Positions 29,644 to 40,700 of a stretch of DNA of 64,000 nucleotides are shown here, in pieces. A program made the translations under genes and the position numbers. Positions within the stretch are counted from its first letter, which is position 1. Every line of letters begins with the position of its first letter. Below the pieces are notes generated by a model that worked only from the letters and a program-made list of their open reading frames with translations, was not told the origin of the DNA and made no database searches. Source of the DNA: an uncultured Oleiphilaceae bacterium (GTDB lineage: Bacteria; Pseudomonadota; Gammaproteobacteria; Pseudomonadales; Oleiphilaceae); contig CAJXUY010000011.1 in assembly GCA_913060665.1 (NCBI GenBank), positions 103,872 through 167,871 on the forward strand, read 5' to 3'.

Positions 29644-29691
29644 TCAAAAAATATTCTGGTGATTATAGGGAGCTAATATCTACAGAGCAAT

Positions 29692-31026
29692 TTAATAACT
29701 AGACAGCGTTTCATTGACCCTCGATGTCATACGGATAATCTGCGGCCAATCATAAGAGACTATATCTTGCCCATGCGCGAGGTTGTTACGTAGAGATTCT
29801 ACTTCTTTAATGGCTATTTTAGCTTCTCGTTTGGAGTTATACCCAAACCGTTCCAGATGCTCCGCATCTTCAAGAAGAATTAGTGCTTTGTCTGATAGCT
29901 GAACACAATCCAGCAAATTACATTGTTGCCCTCTTCTCTCTCGCTCTTCTTTTAGTTCTTTTGCTTTTGTAAGTCGTGCAGGAGGGGCAAACTTAACCCA
30001 CTCATCATTTGGCCATGCCTGCTCTATCTGATCGGCAAGATATTGTTCGGTTAAGGTAATTAAACCAAAGAGCCACATACGCACAACGGGTTTTTGAATA
30101 TCACTGCGAGAAATGACACCTGCGACTTGCCCCATACTGGTCACAAAGCAAAACTGATGATGTACAAGGGCGGCAATAACATTGATCAACGGGGTATCAA
30201 TATCGACCAACTGAGCATCCATAAAGCGCCGTTTAAGACAGGCGGGCTTTGTATTCGTTTCATCTAATAGAACATAACCATAAACAAACCCTGATTTTCT
30301 GAGGCCTATCACAGGGTTAGCGCTCAGGTGACTTAACATATCCTTTTCGAGGATATCCCAATCATAAGACGGAAGCGACTCAGCAATATCCCGAGCACAA
30401 AATGTTTCCCCAAAAAGGCGTTGCAACTTACGACTAGAAAACAAATTATTAGTCACGTGAAGATTAGCGGGGGCTGTCCATTTAATGTCAACAGAAGGGG
30501 GTATTGACCATTTTTCTGCCCATTTTTTACTAAGGCGCTCTGCTCGTTTAAAAAGCCGTTCATCGCCATCGGCTAAATGAGGCAATAGTTGCTGCATCTC
30601 GGTTACAAACACACGACCAAATCGCTCGTCATGTTTACAGATATCAGCACAATTATCGATTAGATCAGCGAGTTTTATTGTTTTAGCCGCAGGAGATGCA
30701 TGACTAAGGTGATCTCGATCTATCGCTTTACGTTGAGCTCGGCTACCATCAGAGGGTCGACTCACGTCCGTCAAATCAAACACAAACTGTAAAACTCTAG
30801 AACCGAACTTAAGCTCTATATCCTCAAACGTGGCCGGTGTATCTTCCACGGTATCATGTAACCAGGCAGCGGCGATTACCTCAGGGTCATCGGTCACTTC
30901 AGATACGATATGCGCCACTTGCTTTAGGTGAACCTGATAAGGCTGTTTGGTATATTTTCTTAAGTGATTTATTTGTGTATGCGCCTGAGTGGCAAACTGT
31001 TGTGCTGACTTGACTAGCGGTTCCAT
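29692..31026 (-). CDS. MESH1-like HD hydrolase fused to CBS domains and a C-terminal HEPN-like domain
   Basis: A 444-residue cytoplasmic protein with three parts. Residues about 8-160 are a RelA/SpoT/MESH1-type HD domain with H33, H57-D58, E61-D62 (WLHDTVEDT) and D121/N125 (KLADLIDN) all in place, so a metal-dependent hydrolase of (p)ppGpp-like nucleotides is plausible. The middle (about 225-340) resembles a CBS pair (NPVIGLRKSGFVYGYVL; GVISRSDIQKPVVR), a nucleotide sensor. The C-terminus (about 360-444) has ESLRNNLAHGQDI with R413 and H418 spaced as in the Rx4-6H motif of HEPN ribonucleases. No synthetase domain. Not obviously in an operon. Function unknown; an alarmone-sensing stress or defence protein is one reading. 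Confidence 0.75.
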   Translation of the reverse strand: MEPLVKSAQQFATQAHTQINHLRKYTKQPYQVHLKQVAHIVSEVTDDPEVIAAAWLHDTVEDTPATFEDIELKFGSRVLQFVFDLTDVSRPSDGSRAQRKAIDRDHLSHASPAAKTIKLADLIDNCADICKHDERFGRVFVTEMQQLLPHLADGDERLFKRAERLSKKWAEKWSIPPSVDIKWTAPANLHVTNNLFSSRKLQRLFGETFCARDIAESLPSYDWDILEKDMLSHLSANPVIGLRKSGFVYGYVLLDETNTKPACLKRRFMDAQLVDIDTPLINVIAALVHHQFCFVTSMGQVAGVISRSDIQKPVVRMWLFGLITLTEQYLADQIEQAWPNDEWVKFAPPARLTKAKELKEERERRGQQCNLLDCVQLSDKALILLEDAEHLERFGYNSKREAKIAIKEVESLRNNLAHGQDIVSYDWPQIIRMTSRVNETLSSY

Positions 31027-31284
31027 TGGCTTACCTAATCAAATTGAATGTGGTTTAGGTAGATCCTACAGGCAATCTTTATTCTCTGCATTAGATTATT
31101 ATGTTCGACGTTTTATACCAATATAGAGGTTTATCTAATACTGCAACCCACTACTCTGTTTGTGAACGATTGCAAAATCAGACCAGCTTGCCTGTTACAT
31201 ACCGTTACTTTCTGACACTTTATGCGATAATTAAACACATAAGCATTCAGTTTGATTTATATATTTAAGCGTAAGGAAGTAGCT

Positions 31285-31692
31285 ATGAAAACACAGTCAT
31301 TTATTCATTCAGTTGTCGCCATGTTTTCAAAACCCCGTATAGCCAACCTACTTTTAGGGGCGTTATTATTAGGTGCATTTAACGCTCAAGCAGTAGCAGA
31401 TGAGCTTGAAGCGGTACTCAGCAACGCTTACCCTGCCCAATCATCCGTTGTATTTGTAAAGCATGAAAGTGTTGTACAGATAGCAAACAATGAAAACGGC
31501 ACTGAAAAATATATGGTATTAGACTTTAAAGTAGATAATGAGATATTAATCGAGCAGCAGCTACAAGCCAGCATTCACTCTATATGTAATACTGTATTAA
31601 CTGACTATTCGCTTATTGAGCAGCTATCAAACAATGGCTACGATATGATTTCAGTCTCGTTTGACGCACACAATCAATATGACTGCCTTTGA
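31285..31692 (+). CDS. small exported protein of unknown function
   Basis: About 135 residues from ATG 31285, chosen because AAGGAAG lies 6 bases upstream; a longer frame from 31252 lacks one. An N-terminal signal peptide (NLLLGALLLGAFNAQA) is followed by a mature part of about 110 residues with two Cys (SICNTVL and the C-terminal QYDCL) that may form a disulfide in the periplasm. Family not recognised. It is convergent with the sensor kinase gene and stands alone. Confidence 0.7.
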   Translation: MKTQSFIHSVVAMFSKPRIANLLLGALLLGAFNAQAVADELEAVLSNAYPAQSSVVFVKHESVVQIANNENGTEKYMVLDFKVDNEILIEQQLQASIHSICNTVLTDYSLIEQLSNNGYDMISVSFDAHNQYDCL

Positions 31693-31739
31693 ACTAAATC
31701 TAAGGTGAACCGTTAAACGGAACTTCAATGGGGTGGCGC

Positions 31740-34268
31740 TTAATCTGCTACCCTTTCTTCAAAGCTCTCCATCAAACGTTGCATTTCATCCAAATCAAAC
31801 CCTTCAGCAGCGGCCTTTAACTCATTCGCATACACTTCAAGAATAGGTAAATTAGATACTACCGAAGCACTATGCAGCGCTTCTGCAAAAGCCCCCACTG
31901 CAGCAATATCACCTGTGCCAACCACCGACTGCCACTGGGCAATAAAAACATCCCTTACCTCTTGCCGCACACTACGATCGTATGAAAACGGTAAGCTTTC
32001 GTTTGCCCCAACCGTAGATACCTTGCCACCAAGAGTCGCTCTATGATCACCTCTCACCTCATTGCCATCAATGAGTGCACTCTCGCTAACCACTGAATGA
32101 GGCAGAAACGCGGCCATTCCGGCATAGAGTTCGCTGCCACTCACAGGTTTCTTTAAGTACCCATCAAAGCCTGCATCTTCTATTTTATGCTCGTCCTTAC
32201 TCATGACTGAAGCCGTTAATGCAACTACGGGAATCGACTTTGTATCTGCACTTTGTTTCAATTTGGAGGTTGCTTCATAACCATCCATCACCGGCATTCG
32301 AATATCCATCAGAATTAGATCAGGCTGCCACTGCTGTGCAACCGTTATTGCTTGCTCTCCGTTGTAGGCCTCTTTTATAACAAAATCCGTGCCTTCAAGC
32401 AGGTCTTTAACCAACTGTCGATTGAGCGCTACGTCATCAGCCACTAAAACCTTAGCCGGGTCAAAACGATACCGGGAACTATCTGGCAGTTCACTGTCGA
32501 CTAGTTGGTCAGCACTGGCAATCTCGACATTGCCAATGGTGACCTTAAAGCATGAACCTTTACCTGCCTCACTCTTAATGGATAACTCGCCTCCCATCAT
32601 CTCAACCAGTTTTTTGCTAATGGCTAAACCAAGGCCTGTCCCTCCATACTCTCTCGTGCTCTGGCCTTCTTGTTGTTCAAAGGCTCTAAATATCCTTTCT
32701 TGCTGGTCGTGAGGAATACCAATCCCGGTATCTTCAACCTCTATCGTTAAATTTACCTTGCTCACGTCGGTCGAAGGCTCAGACATAGCCCTCACATAAA
32801 TCGTACCGGTATGTGTGAACTTGATGGCATTCCCCACCAAATTAAATAGGACCTGCCTTAGCCGTGTTTCATCCAGCATAACTGCATCAGGGATAGTCTT
32901 CGATAGCTCAACTGAAAACTGTAGTTTTTTACTATCGATCTTAGCCGTGAAGATTTTCTGAAGTTCATCAAATAATGGACTGATCGAAATAGGGCGATAC
33001 TCGATATGGAGCTTGCCCGCCTCTACTTTTGAGAGGTCAAGAATATCGTTGATAAGGGTCAGCAGAGCTCTGCTTCCCGCCCTAATAGAACTTAAATAAC
33101 TTTTTTGCTTTTTATCCTGCACCGCCGCGGATAGAAGTTCGGTATAACCCATTACCGCATTCATCGGCGTTCGTATTTCATGGGACATATTAGCCAAAAA
33201 AATACTTTTGGCCTGGTTCGCTTCATCTGCTTTACGAGCCATTAGTTCGGCCTCATACGACGCCTTCCGTAACTGTTCCTCGCTGTTTCGTAACGCATTT
33301 TCAGACTTTATACGATCACTTACTTCTTTAGATAGTTTACGATTCCAATACCAGAAAATACCGATAACAAAGATAGAAATAAGCCCAATACGACGTACAA
33401 TCCGGTAGTCGACCTTCACCTTCATATCTGTGAATATCCACTCTTTGTAGATTTCGTCAAATGCTTCTTGAGGAATATTAGCAATCGCCTTATTGATAAT
33501 GGGCACGAGTTCTGGGTAATCCAAATTGATACCGACACGCAAGTCATACACATAAGGGGTAATGCTCGTTAATCGAACATTGTATAAGCCTAACGTCTTG
33601 ATTAAGTGACTGACAGAAGGAATGTTACTGACAAACACATCAAGATCACCATCAGACAGGGCTTGCAAACCCTCTGTAACAGTATTCATCGTCTGTATAT
33701 TTAGGTCGGGGTGATTAATAATCAGATAGTCGTAGGAGGCATAACCCTTCACAACCCCTACGCGCTCATCTTCAAGCTCACGAAGGTCAGTCACAAACCC
33801 TAGACCTTCTCTTATCACCAATACGATAGGAAACGAAAAATAAGGCTCAGAGAACAACATGTAGTCTTCACGTTGAGGCGTTTTGGCAATGGCCGTAATG
33901 CCGCCAATCTCACGGTCGATCAGGCTATCAAGGGTTTCATTCCAGCTATCTTTATGGTCGATATCAAAACGATAGCCCAATTTTTTTTCTATTAACGCTA
34001 TAACATCACGAACCATTCCGGCATAGTTACCGCGATCATCAATAAACTCGAAAGGCGGCCAAAATATATCGCCAGAAAGGACTAAATTCGGATTGTTTCG
34101 CAACCACTGTTTTTCTTCCGGGGACAAGAAATCATTGTAAACAGGCTGAATGGTACTATGTGGTTTTTCTGCAAGATCAGCGAAGGTTTTGGCCTCCTCC
34201 GCGTAAACCTCTGCCGGCAGGAAAGTAACCCACAAAACCCATAATAATACTGATGACCACTTCAACAC
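31740..34268 (-). CDS. hybrid sensor histidine kinase with periplasmic SBP domain (BvgS/EvgS-like)
   Basis: An 842-residue membrane sensor. A signal-like N-terminus is followed by a bacterial extracellular solute-binding family 3 domain (about 45-280: LVLSGDIFWPPFEFIDDRGNY start), one membrane helix (about 288-306), a coiled coil, the HisKA motif FLANMSHEIRTPMNAVMGY (about 350-375) and HATPase with N-box, DTGIGI and GTGLGLAI. A receiver domain follows with DD (VADDV), phospho-Asp in LILMDIRMPVMDGY and the KKP lysine. The last 110 residues look like a short helical Hpt-like domain (EALHSASVVSN) without the phosphorelay HxxKG, so final transfer is uncertain. No PAS domain. The gene follows the GGDEF gene with 88 bases between. 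Confidence 0.9.
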   Translation of the reverse strand: MLKWSSVLLWVLWVTFLPAEVYAEEAKTFADLAEKPHSTIQPVYNDFLSPEEKQWLRNNPNLVLSGDIFWPPFEFIDDRGNYAGMVRDVIALIEKKLGYRFDIDHKDSWNETLDSLIDREIGGITAIAKTPQREDYMLFSEPYFSFPIVLVIREGLGFVTDLRELEDERVGVVKGYASYDYLIINHPDLNIQTMNTVTEGLQALSDGDLDVFVSNIPSVSHLIKTLGLYNVRLTSITPYVYDLRVGINLDYPELVPIINKAIANIPQEAFDEIYKEWIFTDMKVKVDYRIVRRIGLISIFVIGIFWYWNRKLSKEVSDRIKSENALRNSEEQLRKASYEAELMARKADEANQAKSIFLANMSHEIRTPMNAVMGYTELLSAAVQDKKQKSYLSSIRAGSRALLTLINDILDLSKVEAGKLHIEYRPISISPLFDELQKIFTAKIDSKKLQFSVELSKTIPDAVMLDETRLRQVLFNLVGNAIKFTHTGTIYVRAMSEPSTDVSKVNLTIEVEDTGIGIPHDQQERIFRAFEQQEGQSTREYGGTGLGLAISKKLVEMMGGELSIKSEAGKGSCFKVTIGNVEIASADQLVDSELPDSSRYRFDPAKVLVADDVALNRQLVKDLLEGTDFVIKEAYNGEQAITVAQQWQPDLILMDIRMPVMDGYEATSKLKQSADTKSIPVVALTASVMSKDEHKIEDAGFDGYLKKPVSGSELYAGMAAFLPHSVVSESALIDGNEVRGDHRATLGGKVSTVGANESLPFSYDRSVRQEVRDVFIAQWQSVVGTGDIAAVGAFAEALHSASVVSNLPILEVYANELKAAAEGFDLDEMQRLMESFEERVAD

Positions 34269-34324
34269 TTAATTAGAATCCTACCTGAATATATTGATGA
34301 CCAACCCGCAGATAGTCACTTAAC

Positions 34325-34353
34325 CATACTGTAGACACCTAACATACAGTATG
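34325..34353. repeat. 9-bp inverted repeat between the GGDEF and hybrid kinase genes
   Basis: CATACTGTA (34325-34333) and TACAGTATG (34345-34353) form a perfect 9-bp stem around an 11-base loop, just after the stop of the GGDEF gene. There is no T run on either strand, so it is a weak terminator at best. It might be a regulatory operator for the kinase gene. Confidence 0.4.
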
Positions 34354-34356
34354 TAT

Positions 34357-36108
34357 CTACGCGTCTTTATTAGGTTCAGAAATTTCGACTCGATTGCGGC
34401 CATTTTCTTTAGCTTTATATAAAGCTTTATCAGCCAACTCAAAAATTCCGTCAGATGTATATTTATCCTGAAAAGGCGCAATACCAAACGACATGGTAAT
34501 CTGAACACGCTCATCCCTAAAATGAAAGGGTAAACGTGAGATCATTTCACGCGTCTTCTCCATCACAGGAATTGCATCTTCTAACGTCGTTTCGGGCATA
34601 ATAATCACAAACTCCTCACCGCCATAGCGGGCTACAAAATCTGTTTTTCGTATGCGATTCGATAGTTCTTTGGCAATGATTTGAATAACTTTATCACCCG
34701 CTAGGTGCCCATAATCATCATTCACACGTTTGAATAAATCAATATCGGCCACCACAATTGCAGCCGGCTGGCGATAACGTTTCCAGCGTTCAAACTCCAT
34801 CAAAAACCGCTCTTCATATGCTTCACGATTAGCAAGGCTCGTGAGCACATCAGTGAGCGCCTTGGCCCTTTCGACTTTTAACCGAGCTCTAATTTCTCCT
34901 GCTTCCGTTTCCATCGTGACTAAACGGTTTTGCATTGCCTCCATCTGTTTATTCATCTCTTCGATGCGCGTGTCTTCAGTCGCTACAAAGTCATCCATCG
35001 AGGCGATAATTGTTTCAATATGAGACGTCACTGAAACCTTAAGATGGTCAATATCATTCGCCTCTAACACCTCTTGAGAAATGCTATTAACTTGATCCCG
35101 CACCTGACGATCCAGATCACTACTCGAACCACGCCAATCCAGCTGCTGGGCTTGACTCTCAGCTAAATACTCCTGCAGTTTAGCCAACCGAACATCCAGA
35201 TTCTGTAAAAATAGTTCGAAATCTTTTTGGCCTTTTCCGACAGCCGAAATGACCAAGTTAGCGACGTCATCAATGGTGGGTCCTAACTCATACCAGTTCA
35301 AACCACCACTAATCGTACTTTGGATTTTCTCAGCGGTAGGCTCAGCGGTAGGGGGAATGCTCAACTGCGTAATTAAGTTACTCAACGCAGAACTCACATG
35401 CCCAGATATAGCAGAAAAACCGGGCATAAACTCACCCTCCACACTATCAGGTGCTATATCAAGGTTCGTAGCGTCTGAGTCTGGTAGAGAAACGTTAGTG
35501 TCTTCTGATGTTTGTGAAGATAATGTCTCAGAATCACCCGCCAGATCGGAGTTGGGCGCGTGCTTGGAACCAAAAAATCGCTGAAGAATACCACTCTTGT
35601 TATCTTGACCCATCATGTCAAATTGGTGTTTCAGGGCCCCCTCTTGCAAATGAGCATACTGCATTAACAAATTTGGGTAGTCTCTTAAACCGTTTTTCTT
35701 CCCCTTAATCTCCCTAGACAACTGCTTAAGTTGCTTTTTCTGCTTTCGCTCTAGTTCTAGTTCTAGTAACTGTTCTACCAAGCTTTCAAGCGCATCTAGT
35801 AGCTTTTCTGTACGCTCTGACTTCTGTTCATCTAGCGCCAATACAGCGGTTTCAACTTTCCCTAGTCGGCTAGCTAATTCAGTCTTACTGGGAGAGCCTT
35901 TTCTCAACTGATCTCGAAGTGAGGATAACTCATTGTCCAAGTCTTCATTCAAGCCATCTGCGGCTAGACTGACCCTGACAAGGAGGCGCTGTAAAAGATC
36001 GACATGATCCTCGAAAGATTTTTCCTGCTGCTCTAGCTCTTCTGCTTGAGCAAAGCACTTATCTTTCCATCGCTTTAGATCACTGCTGGCCGTTTTTGAT
36101 CCTGACAT
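34357..36108 (-). CDS. diguanylate cyclase (GGDEF) with long N-terminal coiled coil
   Basis: A 583-residue cytoplasmic protein. The first 400 residues are coiled-coil-rich with an acidic linker, and include a Glu/Lys-rich stretch about 110-150. The C-terminal 165 residues form a GGDEF domain with GGEEF and an inhibitory I-site RKTD five residues before it, so product inhibition is expected. This type is found in Pseudomonas-like genomes as an unassigned DGC. A longer frame opens with GTG at 36114, but ATG at 36108 has AGGTG 5 bases upstream, so I use it. It lies between yigB and the hybrid kinase gene. Confidence 0.9.
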   Translation of the reverse strand: MSGSKTASSDLKRWKDKCFAQAEELEQQEKSFEDHVDLLQRLLVRVSLAADGLNEDLDNELSSLRDQLRKGSPSKTELASRLGKVETAVLALDEQKSERTEKLLDALESLVEQLLELELERKQKKQLKQLSREIKGKKNGLRDYPNLLMQYAHLQEGALKHQFDMMGQDNKSGILQRFFGSKHAPNSDLAGDSETLSSQTSEDTNVSLPDSDATNLDIAPDSVEGEFMPGFSAISGHVSSALSNLITQLSIPPTAEPTAEKIQSTISGGLNWYELGPTIDDVANLVISAVGKGQKDFELFLQNLDVRLAKLQEYLAESQAQQLDWRGSSSDLDRQVRDQVNSISQEVLEANDIDHLKVSVTSHIETIIASMDDFVATEDTRIEEMNKQMEAMQNRLVTMETEAGEIRARLKVERAKALTDVLTSLANREAYEERFLMEFERWKRYRQPAAIVVADIDLFKRVNDDYGHLAGDKVIQIIAKELSNRIRKTDFVARYGGEEFVIIMPETTLEDAIPVMEKTREMISRLPFHFRDERVQITMSFGIAPFQDKYTSDGIFELADKALYKAKENGRNRVEISEPNKDA

Positions 36109-36167
36109 GAGCACCTAATCCCACTTATTGTTATTTATAGAGGATGACTTATCCCTTCAAGTATAGC

Positions 36168-36911
36168 CTATTTAATCATGCTGTTTTCAATCTGGCCTAT
36201 CAGTTTTGGTATTTCACTCAAACAGTTAGCAACAGCACTAGGTACTGGCGCTTCACCTATCGCTGTATCATCAGACACTAAACCACTGAGCCATGGTTTT
36301 TCATCAAAATTAACCCAAATCGTATGAAAACCTGCAGTATAAGCGCCGACAATATCTTGTTCGGGATGATCACCTATATGAACCACTTCACTTGCATTAA
36401 CTTCCGCCCTTTCTAGTGCAGCTAAAAACATTTCAGGGTGTGGCTTTTGCTTACCAATATCATCCGCAGACAAGGCAAAATTAAAATAGCGATCTAGACC
36501 AATAATCGACACATCTGCATTGCCGTTGGTTAACGCCGCCAACTGATATCGCCGACTCAGGCCTTCGAGCAAGCCGTCGGCATAGTCAAATAGAGTCACA
36601 TGTTGCCTAGCCGCATGAAACACATCAAATGCCTGTTTTGCTTGCAGTTCAGCTTCACACTTGCCATAGCCTGCATCCAGCATGGCTCTTCTTAATGCTT
36701 CAAGGCGCAACGCACTAACCCGATGCAGCAACGCAGGATTATCAGCCACAATAGCGGTTTTATAGTCACGCATTGTTTCCATATTATAACGAGCAGCCAA
36801 CTCAGGGCAGTTTGCTTGTAGCCAATTGTAGAGTACTTTTTCTGCCTTAACCAATACAGGGTCTGCATTCCATAGCGTATTGTCGAGATCAAAAGTAATG
36901 AGTTTAATCAT
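36168..36911 (-). CDS. yigB: HAD-superfamily phosphatase, YigB-like
   Basis: A 247-residue HAD subfamily IA hydrolase. Motif I is TFDLDNTLW (nucleophile Asp), motif II LTNGN, motif III has Lys in GKQKPHPEMF, and motif IV is IGDHPEQDIVGA. In Escherichia and Pseudomonas YigB (FMN and pyrimidine nucleotide phosphatase) lies directly after xerC in the dapF-DUF484-xerC-yigB operon. Here it is the same orientation as dapF but 14 kb away, with a defence island in between, which supports this identity. The substrate is not proven by sequence. Confidence 0.82.
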   Translation of the reverse strand: MIKLITFDLDNTLWNADPVLVKAEKVLYNWLQANCPELAARYNMETMRDYKTAIVADNPALLHRVSALRLEALRRAMLDAGYGKCEAELQAKQAFDVFHAARQHVTLFDYADGLLEGLSRRYQLAALTNGNADVSIIGLDRYFNFALSADDIGKQKPHPEMFLAALERAEVNASEVVHIGDHPEQDIVGAYTAGFHTIWVNFDEKPWLSGLVSDDTAIGEAPVPSAVANCLSEIPKLIGQIENSMIK

Positions 36912-36990
36912 AGTGGTGTTGTTCCTGTTTTGACCATACTACACTGAGAATAATGTTATTACATAAATAACTGCCAAACTGAAAATGAAA

Positions 36991-37791
36991 TTAAACTCCG
37001 TTAAAAATTGTAGATGCATCCCGATCTAATCTCTCTTTGACTGCCTTCCAGTCAGGCATCACTTGATTCATTAACCTGTAAAAGCGCTCACTATGATTAT
37101 GTTCCGCGATATGACAAAGCTCATGCAAAATCACATAATCAATACAATCACGCGAGGCTTTTACGAGATGAGGGTTAAGGGTCAAACAACCATTTGGGGA
37201 ACAACTTCCCCATTGCGTTTGCATGGTTCTAATTCTAATAGGAGGGGTCTCAGACACCCATAAGGTTTTGGGTAACATTTCTGGCAATCTCTTTTGAAAG
37301 GTTTCTTTTGCTCTTTCTTTATACCAGGCGAGGAGAAGCTCACGGACCTTTTTAGGTGATTTAGAGCGAACGGTGACAACAATTACACCCCTGAAGAGTT
37401 TAACTTGCTGCTTCCCCGTGGTTTCAACCTGTACCTTCAACTGATATTGCTTCCCGAGATAATAATGCCCCTCTCCGCTGACATATTGCCTGGGCGTCAT
37501 ATAGGCCATTTGCTCTTTGAAATGTTTAAGCTGAGTCAGAATCCAGCGAGCGCGTTTCTTAACCGCGCCAACAACATCACGATCTGAAGCACTACTTGGA
37601 GCTTGCACGGCAACACGGCAATCAGGGTGTACTTTGATTAACACCCGGTTGGCATTGCTCTTCCTAAGGGATCGAACAAAATTTATTTGCTGATCACCAT
37701 AGTTTATACAAAGCGTAGTGCCTTTGACTTCTTCGGGTGGCACGTTTAGAGAGTTAACCTCCCTAGCTGATTTAGAAATTAACACACTCAC
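36991..37791 (-). CDS. YgjP-type zinc metallopeptidase (DUF45), type I R-M associated
   Basis: A 266-residue YgjP/WLM-clan metallopeptidase-like protein. The zinc site is HELCHIAEHNHSERFY, with HExxH-like HELCH and a third His downstream, preceded by WGSCSPNGCLTLNP, the family signature. Such proteins are repeatedly found beside hsdR in type I restriction operons, and here the start is only six bases from the hsdR stop on the same strand. A role in proteolysis of restriction components or phage protein has been suggested for the association, but none is demonstrated. It is the last gene of the island before yigB. Confidence 0.85.
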   Translation of the reverse strand: MSVLISKSAREVNSLNVPPEEVKGTTLCINYGDQQINFVRSLRKSNANRVLIKVHPDCRVAVQAPSSASDRDVVGAVKKRARWILTQLKHFKEQMAYMTPRQYVSGEGHYYLGKQYQLKVQVETTGKQQVKLFRGVIVVTVRSKSPKKVRELLLAWYKERAKETFQKRLPEMLPKTLWVSETPPIRIRTMQTQWGSCSPNGCLTLNPHLVKASRDCIDYVILHELCHIAEHNHSERFYRLMNQVMPDWKAVKERLDRDASTIFNGV

Positions 37792-37797
37792 AGCGCA

Positions 37798-40700
37798 TTA
37801 AATCCCACTAAAGCCAACGCGGGTAATCTGAATAACCAATTCTACAATCGCTTTTGCCTGGTCCATTCCAGCACCTTCAGCCTTACACCCCTTAAAAACT
37901 ATGGGTAGTACCTTCTTACGGATATCAGCTTCAATATTTTGCGGGTTGATTGAGTTTTCAGCGACCGAATTTTCAACGATCTCATCAATAGTAAATGCAA
38001 GCGTTACCCACTTTTCAGAAGCATCTCCTTCACTACCTGACAGCGCATCAGGCATCGCCTTCTTAAACACCCCAAAATAAGCCTGAGCGTGTTTATTGTC
38101 ATCAAAGACATCAGGTATTTCATCCAGGTTTCTTTCTTTTACCTTCGCCTCAAATTCCTGGAAGAGCATGTATTGCTTTAGAGGATGTTCAAATAACTGC
38201 TCAGCCTCTTCAATAGCTTCACGTAACAGTTTAGAAAACGCTTCCTGAGCATACGGGTCATTCTGTAACTCTTGCTCAATTGTTTTGGTCACACGAGTTT
38301 TAATTATATCCGTTTCGTTTCGAGTTTTATCATCGCTCCACGTATCAGGGTCTTCTTGCTGCCCCATTTTACCTACTTCATAAACGCCTTCAGGCTCACG
38401 AACCTCGACCCCGACGACATGTTTATCCATTAGCTTCTTAACTTGTTCAGCATACTCATCATAGCTAATGCTTTCGCCTGAGTCCTGTTTCACTAACTGA
38501 CGCAAGCTTGAAAACTGTTTTACTGTCTCTTTGTAATGACGTCGATCCTCATCAGTAAAGCTAGTATCTTCAAAGAAGCTTGCGGACTGCAGAGCGACTT
38601 TAAGACAACTAGCAAACTCACTTAATGCTTCGTAAAAGTCTTCACGTACTTTTAAGTTAACATCGACCATTTCACCATTTTGTTCTTTCGTTCTAGGCAC
38701 CAAAACTTGCCGTAGCTGTTCAATATCATTCTTATTTTTTACATCACTGAAAATAGCCCATAATGATTTATGCAGCATTGGTAGGCGCTTATATTCAGAA
38801 CTCATTGCATTGTAGAGTCCTTCAATATCATTAATGTCGTAACCGCCTTGAGTACGAGAAGCCAAGTCCTGATACTTTTGAATCGTTGTATCTAACTCAG
38901 ACAAAATGCCTCGGTAATCGATTAGTAATCCGAATTTCTTTTTAGGGTGAAGACGGTTAACTCGCGCAATTGCCTGAATTAAATTGTGCTCCTTGAGAGG
39001 TTTGTCGATATAGAGCACCGTATTTTTAGGCTCATCAAAACCAGTAAGAAGCTTATCGACAACGATCAACATGCGAAGGGAATCGTCTTTGTCGAAACGA
39101 TCTATTAAATGTTTCGTATAAGCCTGCCCGTCTTCGCCTCCTACATTATCTTTCCACCACTTAGTAACCTCTGGCATAGCATTGTCGTCAATATCCGTGT
39201 TGCCTTCTCGCGTATCAGGCGAACTCATCACAACAGCAGATTCAAATAAGCCCGCTTCATCCAGGTACTTTTTATATTTGATTGCGTTCGCTTTACTATC
39301 ACAGGCCAACTGGCCCTTTAAACCTTCATCAATATTCTTGATAAAATGATTGGCGATATCCAAAGCGATCAAACGGATACGATCATCAGCCCCGTACACC
39401 TGCCCTTTCTTGGCAAACTTCTTCTTAAGGTCCGTTCGCTGCTCTTCAGTAAGGCCTTCGGTAATACGATCAAACCAGCGATCAATAGCGCGTTCATTTA
39501 CATCCAGATCTGGGATACGTTCTTCATATAGCAAAGGGGTTACTGTCTGGTCCTCTACCGCACGCTGCATGGTATAGGCATGAACAATTGGCCCAAACTT
39601 ATTGATGGTCTTATCGTCTTTTAAAAGTGGCGTACCCGTAAACGCTACAAAAGAAGCATTCGGCAAAGCCTGCTTCATTCGGATATTTCCTTCACCACCC
39701 TGGCTTCTGTGCCCTTCATCAATTAAGACAATAATATCGGCACTCGAATTCTTACACTCCGGCAGTTTTGTCGCGGTATTAAACTTCTGAATTAATGAGA
39801 AGATAATCCGTTCGTTACCACGACCTATTTGCTCCGCTAGGCGCTTACCTGACGTAGCCATCGCGGCATCTCGGTCTTTCTTGCCTGCTAACTCGCCACC
39901 AGAAGCAAAGGTTTTACTCAGCTGATCTTCAAGGTCTACCCTGTCTGTGACGACGACAATACGACATTGCTTTAGAGACCGATGCAGTATTAAAGCCTTA
40001 CTCAAGAATACCATGGTAAAAGACTTACCAGACCCTGTCGTATGCCATATCACGCCACCTTCACGGCCACCATCAGGCCTTTTATCATTGATACGATCAA
40101 TCAGCCGCTTAATGCCAAATACTTGCTGATAACGGGCAACGATTTTGCCAGCCTTCTTATCGAACAATGTAAAATACCGCACCATTTCTAATAAACGCGC
40201 AGGCGACATCAAACTAATCAGAACCTGATCCTGACCAGTTACAGCCAGTTCGCCACCATTGACCAAGTTTTCATACCAATCGAGATCACTTTGGGAACGA
40301 TAGCCAAATAAGCCCTCTTTCTGCTTATCACTTAAGTCCTTATTCTTGGCCGAGAGCATTTCGGCATCATTAATGTCCTCTTCACGCCAAGCAGCCCAGA
40401 ATTTTGAAGGCGTACCACAGGTGCCATATCGTCCCTCTTTGCCATTAATAGAAAGCAACAGCTGGCTATAGACAAACAATAAAGGAATCTCATCATGACG
40501 TTGGTTTCGAATACTCTGTGAAATCCCTTCCTCAATGGTTGGGCCTTTCTTAGCATTGCCATCAGGTCGTTTTGCTTCAATCACAACTAAAGGAATACCA
40601 TTCACAAAACACACAATATCTGGTCGTCGCTTATCCTGAACCGATGAACCTGCACCACCGGAACGGGTAACACTAAACTCCTCTGTAAATAAAAAGCTGT

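Noticed and set aside
31692..31740. CCGTTAAACGG as a terminator between convergent genes
   Set aside because: Loop of one base and no T tract; not supportable.
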